Assembly: GCA_002382325.1 (NCBI GenBank)
Contig: DGAG01000007.1
Location: forward strand, 62,001 to 126,000
Source: Epsilonproteobacteria bacterium UBA4036
Lineage (GTDB): Bacteria; Campylobacterota; Campylobacteria; Campylobacterales; Arcobacteraceae
Reading direction: 5' to 3'
Length of the DNA stretch: 64,000 nucleotides
Shown here: positions 43,944 to 51,620 of the stretch, piece after piece
Layout: each line of letters starts with the position of its first letter
Position numbering within the stretch: position 1 is the stretch's first letter
Translations under genes and position numbers: made by a program
The notes under the pieces: generated by a model
What the model saw: the letters and a program-made list of their open reading frames with translations, nothing else
Database searches by the model: none
What the model was told of the DNA's origin: nothing

Positions 43944-44194
43944 GCCTTGATATTTAATAAAGTATCCGAGACTGCATTGATTGTTTCAATTGCTTTGGCA
44001 TTGGCTTCATAAGCAATTACGGTTGGGATTTGTCCAACAATGGCATCAACAAGGTCTTGGGTTACTTCTTGATTTTGAGGCTCTCCTACGGTATTGGCAA
44101 CTTGTGCAATCGTTTGCGCGGATTGTTCAAGATTTTTTTCGTTAATTTTTAACGCATTTAAATTATTTAAAGTGTAGTCACTGCCAATTTGCAT
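43940..44194 (-). CDS. Miniature protein resembling the C-terminal domain of flagellar rod/hook proteins
   Basis: An 84-residue protein. The C-terminal half (DLVDAIVGQIPTVIAYEANAKAIETIN, read in parts, then LLNIKA) closely follows the end of flagellar rod proteins such as FlgG and FlgC (DLVDMIxxQRAYEANxKxIxTADEMLxTLLNI). The N-terminal half is a short helix, YTLNNLNALKINEKNLEQSAQ, also rod-like. It may be a minimal rod-like subunit or a relic. It has its own ribosome site (AAGGAAAG) and a promoter-like region upstream, so it is probably expressed. Function unknown. Confidence 0.6.
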   Translation of the reverse strand: MQIGSDYTLNNLNALKINEKNLEQSAQTIAQVANTVGEPQNQEVTQDLVDAIVGQIPTVIAYEANAKAIETINAVSDTLLNIKA

Positions 44195-44276
44195 GATTCT
44201 TTCCTTATATGAGGATACGTCTTTCTAAATTTTATCATATCTTTGTTAAACCAATATAAGAGAAAAAATCTAAAAA

Positions 44277-45818
44277 TTACTTATCTAAAGCGACTTTATA
44301 ATTGGGGTCATCTTCGTTATATTCACAATAATACACTGCGTGTGTTAATGCTTTTTTGCAATGGGCACTTAAGTGTTTAATACGTAAGGTTTTATGCTCT
44401 TGTTTATAGCGTTCAACCAAATGTTCAATAGCATTAATGGCAGCTTGATCAATAACTCGAGTATTTTTAAAATCAATCACAACATTTTTGGGGTCATTTT
44501 GTATATCAAAAATGTCCAAAAAAGATTGTGTTGAGTTAAAATATAAAGGACCGTAGAGTTCATACACTTTTTTGTTTTCATTCATATAAACTCTTGATTT
44601 TATGCTGAATAATTTAAAGATATACAAAACAAAAGCAATCAATAATGAAAGAGCAAAAGCAATCTCTAAATTGGCAAAAATCGTAATAATTGTAACTAAT
44701 ACAATAAGAAATTTCTCAAGATTGCTCAGCTTTTTGATTTGAAATTGATTTTGCCATTGGAAGAGAAACATAGGAATGGTTGCTAAAATACCCACTAAAA
44801 TCGCAACGGGAATGATGGCAATATAACCTGAAAAATAGAGGATAAAAAGCATCAGTAATACAGGAACAAGAAAAGTGGTAGTTCTTCCTGAGGCATTGTT
44901 ACTGAAGTTTAAAACTGATTGCCCCAGCATACTGCTTCCTGCGGTTGCACCAAAAAAACCACACGTGATGTTTCCTGCTCCTAAAGCAATACACTCTTGA
45001 TTGGGATTGCCTTGTTTCTCTGTCATTTCATCCAATAAACTCAAGGTCAATAGTGACTCTAAACTGCTTATAAATGCGATAAGCAAAGCATAAGGTAAAA
45101 CCGTTAAAATGGCTTGGGCATTGATATAAATTTTAGGAATACTAAAACTAGGGAATGTACTTGAGATATTGGACAAATCTCCTATTCTTTTTGTATCTAA
45201 ATCAAAATAGATAACAACAAACGTAAGAACAAGCAGTGCGATTAACGTTGAAGGAATTATTTTAGTAAGCTTCGGAAAATAGTAGACAATCAAAATCGTG
45301 GCAATAACTAAAATATAGTAAATAAATCCTTCCGATTTAAAGGTATAAAACTGTGCAACAAACGTAATAATAGCCAATCCATTGACCAAACCAAATAAGA
45401 CATAATTGGGCACCAATCGAATATATTTGGCGACTTTAAAAACGCCTAAAAGAACTTGAAATATGCCTGCTAAAATGGTGGCAAGTAAAATATACTGTAA
45501 TATTAATATACTTAATTCACCCTCGTGTGTAAGCCTTTGGATCATATCAGAAGGAAGAGTTTGTTGTATTTTAACACTCAATGCAAATAAGACAACAGCA
45601 ATGGCACCGGTAAGTCCTGAGATTACTCCTGATTTTCCACCAATTAATGCGGTAATAATCCCTAATATAAAAGCCGTATAAAGACCTATAATGGGAGAAA
45701 AACCTGCAATAACAGAAAAAACAATGGCTTCAGGGATAAGCACAACAGCAATAACTAAGCTTGATAAAATATCATTTTTTATATTTGAATTAAAAAATTC
45801 ACTTTTAAGATCTATCAA
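44277..45818 (-). CDS. SulP-family anion transporter with STAS domain
   Basis: A 513-residue protein with about 12 to 14 helices and a C-terminal STAS domain (about 405-513; VVIDFKNTRVIDQAAINAIEHL). Early landmarks are VAVVLIPEAIVFSVIAGFSPIIGLY (19-43) and GLTGAIAVVLF. The substrate could be sulfate, bicarbonate or another anion. The TTG start has AAAAGG seven nt upstream. A second, different SulP gene is at 55937. Confidence 0.85.
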   Translation of the reverse strand: MIDLKSEFFNSNIKNDILSSLVIAVVLIPEAIVFSVIAGFSPIIGLYTAFILGIITALIGGKSGVISGLTGAIAVVLFALSVKIQQTLPSDMIQRLTHEGELSILILQYILLATILAGIFQVLLGVFKVAKYIRLVPNYVLFGLVNGLAIITFVAQFYTFKSEGFIYYILVIATILIVYYFPKLTKIIPSTLIALLVLTFVVIYFDLDTKRIGDLSNISSTFPSFSIPKIYINAQAILTVLPYALLIAFISSLESLLTLSLLDEMTEKQGNPNQECIALGAGNITCGFFGATAGSSMLGQSVLNFSNNASGRTTTFLVPVLLMLFILYFSGYIAIIPVAILVGILATIPMFLFQWQNQFQIKKLSNLEKFLIVLVTIITIFANLEIAFALSLLIAFVLYIFKLFSIKSRVYMNENKKVYELYGPLYFNSTQSFLDIFDIQNDPKNVVIDFKNTRVIDQAAINAIEHLVERYKQEHKTLRIKHLSAHCKKALTHAVYYCEYNEDDPNYKVALDK

Positions 45819-45910
45819 CGTAAAACCTTTTTAATAATTGGCTGATTATATAGCATTACGCATTAAATTTGAGTAAAAGAAAGTACGGCATTTATTCAAG
45901 ATATTTTGGC

Positions 45911-45916
45911 TATAAT
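45911..45916 (+). promoter_or_regulatory. -10 box for pssA-ppx
   Basis: TATAAT in GGCTATAATTCTG, 43 nt upstream of the pssA start, in the 140-nt divergent gap after the SulP gene. Confidence 0.55.
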
Positions 45917-45958
45917 TCTGACATAATTTTGAAATAAGATGAAGCAATAAGGAAACCG

Positions 45959-46516
45959 ATGAATTTTTTATTTGATAAAAACCACCACTTTAACTTGGCA
46001 AATTTGGCAACTTTTTTTAATATCGCAGCAGGTGTACTTGCCATTTATTTTTTAACACATCAAGAGTTTTTTGGTGCAGCACTTTTTGCTTGGATTGCGG
46101 GTGCTTTTGATATTGTGGACGGCAAAATCGCTCGAAAATATAATCTATCTACTGAATTTGGTGTTCAACTTGACTCTTTTGCCGATTTTTTATCGTTTGT
46201 GGTTGTTCCTACGATGTTTATCTTTTTTGCCATAATTGATGGCAAAGAGTTACAGCTTAATACTTTGTTTGTTGCTTTTGCCTTTATTTACTACATTATT
46301 TCAGGCTTAAGACGACTAATTCAATTTAATATCAACGCGGATGTGGGAAATGTTGAAAAATATTTTACAGGAATTCCTACTCCTTTAGGAGCCATTTTGT
46401 TATGGTGTGTTTATTTGGTTTGGCTAACAGGCTTTTTAAACGATTATGTTGTGCTGTCTTCTATGATTGTAATAGGATATTTACTCAATTCTAAAATCAA
46501 AATTCCCCATTTATAA
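45959..46516 (+). CDS. pssA: CDP-alcohol phosphatidyltransferase, probably phosphatidylserine synthase
   Basis: A 185-residue membrane enzyme. The family motif is complete: DG-x2-AR-x8-G-x3-D-x3-D, seen as DGKIARKYNLSTEFGVQLDSFAD positions 57-79. About five helices surround it. YFTGIPTPLGA is more like PssA than like phosphatidylglycerophosphate synthase. It would join CDP-diacylglycerol with serine in the inner membrane. It is shorter than the Campylobacter and Helicobacter enzymes as I recall them (about 240). The gene lies 11 nt before ppx. Confidence 0.75.
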   Translation: MNFLFDKNHHFNLANLATFFNIAAGVLAIYFLTHQEFFGAALFAWIAGAFDIVDGKIARKYNLSTEFGVQLDSFADFLSFVVVPTMFIFFAIIDGKELQLNTLFVAFAFIYYIISGLRRLIQFNINADVGNVEKYFTGIPTPLGAILLWCVYLVWLTGFLNDYVVLSSMIVIGYLLNSKIKIPHL

Positions 46517-46527
46517 CTGATTTAATA

Positions 46528-47442
46528 ATGATGTCTGCTGCCCCTGTTACTGCTATTGATTTAGGCTCTAACTCTTTTAGAGTTGTTACGTATGATTTTG
46601 ATACCAATACCATTTTAAATGAATTTCATGAAGTTGTGGGCATGGCAGATGGTTTGGTTCAAACAGGTAAAATCTCCCATAAAGCACAGCAACGAGTAAT
46701 TGATGCCATTAACCGTGCAGCGTTAAATCTAAATTTTGATCCATCAAATGCCATTTGTGTCACCACTGCTGCCATGAGATATGCGAGTAACAATCAAGAA
46801 GTACTCAAGAACTTTCAAGAAAAGACAGGAGCAAACTTTAAAATTATTGATCCCCAAGAAGAAGCACGATTAACTCTTTTAGCCATTAAGTATGCTTTAA
46901 AACGGGAAAACTATAAGAGTGAAAAATTCATTGTTTTGGATATTGGTGGTGGGTCAACAGAAGTTATTGTTAATACGTATGATACTTTTGTTGCGCAAAG
47001 TTTTCCTTTTGGCATTGTAACGCTAACACAAAAATATCGTGATATTGAGGCAACCAAAAAAGCTTTGAATCTCTTAAAAGAAGAGATACATTCTTTTATT
47101 GATTCTTTGTCCTTTGATTTAGAAAACTATCGTTTTATCGCAACGGCAGGAACACCTACAACAATTGCCGCAGTGAAATTAGGATTAGATGCCTACGCTT
47201 ATGATAAAAATAAAGTCAATGGAACCAAAGTTACTAAAGAAGATTTGTATAAAGCACTTGAACTTTTTAAAAATAAACCACTTGAAGAATTAACTCAACT
47301 TGTAGGCAAAGGACGTGTTGAGTTTATTGAAGTGGGAATTTTAATTTATGAAGCAATATTTGAAGTTTTAAATAAAAATGAATCCATCGTTTTTGACGAT
47401 GGATTGCGTGAAGGTGTAGCCATCAACTCTTTTTTAAGATAA
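46528..47442 (+). CDS. ppx: Ppx/GppA-family phosphatase
   Basis: A 304-residue exopolyphosphatase/guanosine pentaphosphate phosphatase of the short type without the C-terminal HD domain. The actin-fold motifs are AIDLGSNSFRVV (9-20), the phosphate-2 loop LDIGGGSTEVI, and the C-terminal FDDGLREGVA. It would act on polyphosphate or pppGpp. It ends 9 nt inside the convergent flagellin-like gene, with no room for an intergenic terminator. Confidence 0.85.
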   Translation: MMSAAPVTAIDLGSNSFRVVTYDFDTNTILNEFHEVVGMADGLVQTGKISHKAQQRVIDAINRAALNLNFDPSNAICVTTAAMRYASNNQEVLKNFQEKTGANFKIIDPQEEARLTLLAIKYALKRENYKSEKFIVLDIGGGSTEVIVNTYDTFVAQSFPFGIVTLTQKYRDIEATKKALNLLKEEIHSFIDSLSFDLENYRFIATAGTPTTIAAVKLGLDAYAYDKNKVNGTKVTKEDLYKALELFKNKPLEELTQLVGKGRVEFIEVGILIYEAIFEVLNKNESIVFDDGLREGVAINSFLR

Positions 47443-48228
47443 GAGTCGAACGCCTTGAGCTTGTACAGTATTGGCTTGAGACGAGACCAAATATCCCAAC
47501 TGTGAAGTGATATTGTTTTTAGAAAAATCCAAAGACTCTTTACCAAAATTAATATTGTTGTTTGTGGCTTTAGCCGTTAATGCGTTCATTTGTTCTTCGA
47601 TAGTGTCTTTTGCAACTTCTTGTAAATTTTTTTCAACCGATTGCAACTCTTTGGCTGTATTATTAACGGAAGTAGCACCTTCTTTAAAGGCAGTGGATAA
47701 CTCATTGAGTGATTGTGGATTGGTCATATCGGTTTGTCGAAATGAAGTAATCAAATTGTCCGACAAAGTGGTTGTATTGGGCATTTGTATCGAAAAGCTA
47801 GAAGTACTTGTAGCAATATTTAAATACTGGTCTTCTTGATTGAGTAAAGTATTGTTATTAAATTTTGTATTTTGAGCAATTTCATTGAAGTTTTGTAAAG
47901 AGACAACAATCTCTTTTTTAAGTTCATTTTGCTCTTCTTCATTTAAGGTGTTGCCCAATTGTGAATCAATCTTTTCAGTAACATTGTTTAAGAGTTCTTC
48001 TTGTTTTTGCAAAGCTTCTTGAGCGATTTTTGATGTCGCAATGCCTTCGTTAAGTGTTCTAAGTGTCAACGATAAGGTGTTCCTATCGCCTTGAGTCAAA
48101 TCTTGAATGGTTACATTCGACGCATCTTTTTCATTTGATGCAACGGCTTTAGTATTATGAACATTGTGTGTGGTTTGGGTTGAAACATTATCGAGATTAT
48201 TGACGTTGTTTATTGTATTAACATCCAT
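47434..48228 (-). CDS. Flagellin-like protein (FlaC-like, short)
   Basis: A 264-residue protein. A central helical segment (SLTLRTLNEGIATSKIAQEALQ and onward, about 53-85) resembles the N-terminal D1 helices of flagellin. The C-terminus (DFSKNNITSQLGYLVSSQAN, ending in VQAQGVRLLS) is a standard flagellin D0 helix. The first 45 residues are Asn-rich and not flagellin-like, so D0 at the N-terminus is diverged. Campylobacter jejuni FlaC is a comparably short flagellin homolog that is secreted rather than built into the main filament. GGAG precedes the ATG. The upstream -10 looks sigma-70-like (TATAAT), not an obvious sigma-28 or sigma-54 promoter. Confidence 0.65.
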   Translation of the reverse strand: MDVNTINNVNNLDNVSTQTTHNVHNTKAVASNEKDASNVTIQDLTQGDRNTLSLTLRTLNEGIATSKIAQEALQKQEELLNNVTEKIDSQLGNTLNEEEQNELKKEIVVSLQNFNEIAQNTKFNNNTLLNQEDQYLNIATSTSSFSIQMPNTTTLSDNLITSFRQTDMTNPQSLNELSTAFKEGATSVNNTAKELQSVEKNLQEVAKDTIEEQMNALTAKATNNNINFGKESLDFSKNNITSQLGYLVSSQANTVQAQGVRLLS

Positions 48229-48326
48229 AAAAACTCCTTTGCATAAAGTTGTTCCATTATATTTAATTTTGCATAAAAATAGTATAAAACTAACTATTTA
48301 CTTTTCTTATATTAAAGATGAATTAA

Positions 48327-48344
48327 TTTACATTTATGTAAAAT
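48327..48344 (+). promoter_or_regulatory. ilvBN promoter with perfect dyad over the -10 box
   Basis: TTTACAT-TT-ATGTAAA (48327-48342) is a perfect 7-bp inverted repeat with a 2-nt centre. The TAAAAT -10 (48339-48344) overlaps its right half, 32 nt before the ilvB ATG. A protein bound here would block polymerase. No regulator is identified. Confidence 0.45.
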
Positions 48345-48375
48345 GCACTCTTTACTTTAGAATGGAGATATTATT

Positions 48376-50067
48376 ATGAAAATGACAGGCGCAAAAATTG
48401 TTATTGAATCTTTAAAAGAAGAGGGTACTGAAGTTGTCTTTGGTTATCCCGGTGGCGCTATAATGAATGTCTACGATGAGATATATAAACAAAACTATTT
48501 TCAACATATTTTAACACGACATGAACAAGCAGCTATTCATGCAGCCGATGGTTACGCACGATCAACAGGAAAAGTTGGAGTTGCGATTGTAACAAGTGGC
48601 CCCGGTTTTACCAATGCAGTGACAGGATTAGCAACGGCGTATATGGATTCTATTCCTATGGTTGTGATTTCAGGGCAAGTACCAACACAAATTATTGGTA
48701 CCGATGGTTTCCAAGAAATTGATGCCGTAGGTATTTCAAGACCATGTACCAAACACAACTACTTGGTTAAAGATGTCAAAGATTTACCGCGAGTTTTTAA
48801 AGAGGCTTTTCATATTGCAAGTACAGGAAGACCAGGTCCTGTCCACATTGATATTCCCAAAGATGCAACAATCAATGAAGCCGATTTTGAATACCCCAAA
48901 GAGGTTGATTTACCTACATATAAGCCGACAACAAAAGGGAATAAAAAACAACTCAAAAAAGCTATTGACGCTATTGCAGAGGCGAAAAAACCGTTGTTGT
49001 ATATTGGTGGTGGTGCTGTATTGGCAAATTGTTCTCACGAAATAAGAGAGTTGGCAAAACATACAGGTATTCCTGCGGTTGAAACGCTCATGGCACGAGG
49101 AGTTATGGGACACAAAAACCCACTTTTATTTGGAATGTTGGGAATGCACGGTGAATATGCTGCCAATATGGCAGCACATGAAACGGATCTTTTAATCTCT
49201 TTAGGAGCTCGATTTGATGACAGAGTAACAGGAAGATTAGATCAGTTTGCTAAACGAGCCAAAGTTATTCATATTGATATTGACCCTGCTTCAATCGATA
49301 AATTGGTAAAACCCGATTTTCCTATAGTTGGGGATTTAAAGAATGTATTGATAAATTTGTTAGAGGAGATAGAAGAAGTTGAGTTAAATGATTTCACTTC
49401 TTGGGTTAACGCACTTAAAGAGTATCAACAAAAGGAACCATTACGTTATTTAGAAAACAGTGATGGCAGTTTAAAACCGCAATGGGTTGTTGAAAGAATT
49501 GGAAAACTTTTAGGAGATAAAGCGATTGTTTCAACCGATGTTGGACAACATCAAATGTGGGCGGCTCAGTTTTATCCTTTTGATTATCCCAGACAATGGG
49601 TTACAAGTGGTGGATTAGGAACCATGGGGTTTGGTCTTCCAGCAGCAATGGGAGTTGCCAGAGCGTGTCCTGATAAAGTTAGTATTAATATCACAGGTGA
49701 TGGTTCTATTTTAATGAACATTCAAGAGTTATTGACGTGTACGGAGTATGATTTACCTGTTATTAACGTTGTATTAAACAACAATTACCTTGGAATGGTA
49801 AGACAATGGCAAACCTTGTTTTATGAGAACAGATTATCGCAAACGGATTTATCGATTCAACCTGACTTTACAAAATTGGTTGAAGCTTTTGGTGGAAAAG
49901 GGTATAAAGTACATACTAAAGAGGATTTTGACATTGCACTTAAAGATGCAGTTGCGAGTAAAAAAGTGTGTATGATTGAAGTTATTGTTGACAGACTTGA
50001 AAATGTTTTACCTATGGTTCCAAATGGACATGCTTTAAATGAAATGACGCTTTTAGGAGATAAATAA
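48376..50067 (+). CDS. ilvB: Acetolactate synthase large subunit
   Basis: A 563-residue thiamine-diphosphate enzyme of branched-chain amino acid synthesis. The catalytic glutamate is in RHEQAAIHAADGYAR (about 50-64). The FAD and middle domain has GARFDDRVTGRLDQFA, and the TPP-binding motif GDGSILMNIQELLTC to NNNYLGMV spans about 440-475. It condenses pyruvate with pyruvate or 2-ketobutyrate. The next gene overlaps by 1 nt and encodes the regulatory subunit. Confidence 0.95.
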   Translation: MKMTGAKIVIESLKEEGTEVVFGYPGGAIMNVYDEIYKQNYFQHILTRHEQAAIHAADGYARSTGKVGVAIVTSGPGFTNAVTGLATAYMDSIPMVVISGQVPTQIIGTDGFQEIDAVGISRPCTKHNYLVKDVKDLPRVFKEAFHIASTGRPGPVHIDIPKDATINEADFEYPKEVDLPTYKPTTKGNKKQLKKAIDAIAEAKKPLLYIGGGAVLANCSHEIRELAKHTGIPAVETLMARGVMGHKNPLLFGMLGMHGEYAANMAAHETDLLISLGARFDDRVTGRLDQFAKRAKVIHIDIDPASIDKLVKPDFPIVGDLKNVLINLLEEIEEVELNDFTSWVNALKEYQQKEPLRYLENSDGSLKPQWVVERIGKLLGDKAIVSTDVGQHQMWAAQFYPFDYPRQWVTSGGLGTMGFGLPAAMGVARACPDKVSINITGDGSILMNIQELLTCTEYDLPVINVVLNNNYLGMVRQWQTLFYENRLSQTDLSIQPDFTKLVEAFGGKGYKVHTKEDFDIALKDAVASKKVCMIEVIVDRLENVLPMVPNGHALNEMTLLGDK

Positions 50068-50564
50068 TGAATAATTTTAACCACTATTATGACAGTGAAG
50101 AGATACGAAGAGTTGTTTCTGTAATTGTATTAAATGAAGACAACGTATTGTCAAGAATTGTAGGACTTTTTTCAGCACGAGGATATAATATCGACTCATT
50201 AACGGTTGCACCTATTCCTCAAAGTAAGTATTCAAGAATTACGATTGTTACCAACGGTGATCGACGAATTATTGATCAAATAGTCAAACAACTCAATAAG
50301 TTAATTCCTGTTTTAAAAGTAAACGAACATCAAAATGTGATAGAAAAAGATACGGTATTAATCAAAATTCCTATTGATCAAGATATCAGCAATATTGATG
50401 TTATTGCACGAGCGTATCATGGCTCCATTCAAAATGTAAGCGATGATGCTATTTTTATATCAGCAACAGATGCACCCAGTCGAATTGCCAATTTTATTAA
50501 TGTGATGCAAAAATTCAATCCATTGGAAATTGTACGAAGTGGTGTTGTTGCTATGGAGCGATAG
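50067..50564 (+). CDS. ilvN: Acetolactate synthase small (regulatory) subunit
   Basis: A 165-residue regulatory subunit. The N-terminal ACT domain (about 12-88) starts RRVVSVIVLNEDNVLSRIVGLFSARGYNIDSLTV, seen in parts, and is the valine-binding fold. The C-terminal domain has IARAYHGSIQNVSDDAIFISATDAP. It gives the large subunit full activity and feedback control. It is followed by a terminator. Confidence 0.95.
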   Translation: MNNFNHYYDSEEIRRVVSVIVLNEDNVLSRIVGLFSARGYNIDSLTVAPIPQSKYSRITIVTNGDRRIIDQIVKQLNKLIPVLKVNEHQNVIEKDTVLIKIPIDQDISNIDVIARAYHGSIQNVSDDAIFISATDAPSRIANFINVMQKFNPLEIVRSGVVAMER

Positions 50565-50603
50565 GAAAGTCATATACACTTTTTTAATTTAATTGATTTA
50601 AAC

Positions 50604-50645
50604 GCCTTTATTTGGTACAATCTACCCAATAAAGGCTCTTTTTTT
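50604..50645 (+). terminator. ilvN terminator with a lpxD -10 box in its loop
   Basis: GCCTTTATT (50604-50612) pairs with AATAAAGGC (50628-50636) and a run of eight or more T follows. The loop contains GGTACAATCT, a TACAAT (50616-50621) at the right distance from the lpxD start. So one element may stop the ilv transcript and start the lpxD one. Confidence 0.65.
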
Positions 50646-50662
50646 ATATAAAGGATACCTCT

Positions 50663-51610
50663 TTGAAACTTCAAGAAATTACTGACCAATTGGGTTTAAC
50701 AACACTTTCTAATAAAGAGATTGTGGGATTAAATACATTAAATGACGCTCAAAGCAATGAAATTTCATTTTTAGAGAATAAAAAATATGTCAATGATTTA
50801 AAAACAACCAAAGCGGGAGCGGTTTTTGTAAAAGAGGAGTTTGCTTCATTGGTTCCTGCTTCAACAGTTGCATTGATTTCTCCTGAGCCCTATTTAATGT
50901 TAGCTTATGCTTCAAAACTGTTTGCCCCAAACTTCGTAGAAACAGCAGGGAAAGAGCCATCCATTGGCAAAAACTGCACCATTATGCCCAATGTTTATAT
51001 TGGAAAAAACAGTGTGATTGGAGACAATTGCACGCTTATGAGTGGGGTTTTTATAGCAGATAATGTTCATATTGGCCATAATACGATTCTTTATCCTAAT
51101 GTAACGATTTATCGAGATTGTATTGTAGGAAATGATTGTATCTTCCATTCAGGAACCGTCATTGGCTCAGATGGCTTTGGTTTTGCTCATACCAAAGAGG
51201 GAAAATACATTAAAATTTATCAAAATGGCAATGTCGTAATTGGCAATGATGTGGAGATTGGTTCTAATACCAGCATTGATAGAGCGGCTTTTAAATCCAC
51301 AATTATAGGCAATGGAGTGCGAATTGATAATTTGGTACACATTGCACACAATTGTGTTTTAAAAGATGGGTGTATTTTGACAGGACAAGTGGGGTTATCG
51401 GGCTCAACGACACTGCATGAATATGTTATTATGGGCGGACAAAGCGCTACTGCAGGACATTTGGAAATTGCACCTTTTACAACCATTGCAGCACGTGGTG
51501 GTGTGACAAAAACGATTGCAGAACCTAAAAAACAGTGGGCAGGTTTTCCTTTGATGGAACATCGTATTTGGCTGAAACTTCAAGCCAAAATAGCTCAATT
51601 ATTAAAATAA
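50663..51610 (+). CDS. lpxD: UDP-3-O-(3-hydroxyacyl)glucosamine N-acyltransferase
   Basis: A 315-residue lipid A enzyme. The N-terminal uridine-binding domain (about 1-95) is followed by the left-handed beta-helix of hexapeptide repeats (IGKNCT, IGKNSV, IGDNCT and so on). The catalytic histidine is in VHIAHNCVLKDG. A C-terminal helix ends the protein. It adds the second acyl chain to the lipid A precursor. TTG start with AAGGAT upstream. It lies 10 nt before ftsK. Confidence 0.95.
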   Translation: MKLQEITDQLGLTTLSNKEIVGLNTLNDAQSNEISFLENKKYVNDLKTTKAGAVFVKEEFASLVPASTVALISPEPYLMLAYASKLFAPNFVETAGKEPSIGKNCTIMPNVYIGKNSVIGDNCTLMSGVFIADNVHIGHNTILYPNVTIYRDCIVGNDCIFHSGTVIGSDGFGFAHTKEGKYIKIYQNGNVVIGNDVEIGSNTSIDRAAFKSTIIGNGVRIDNLVHIAHNCVLKDGCILTGQVGLSGSTTLHEYVIMGGQSATAGHLEIAPFTTIAARGGVTKTIAEPKKQWAGFPLMEHRIWLKLQAKIAQLLK

Positions 51611-51620
51611 AAGGAATGTA

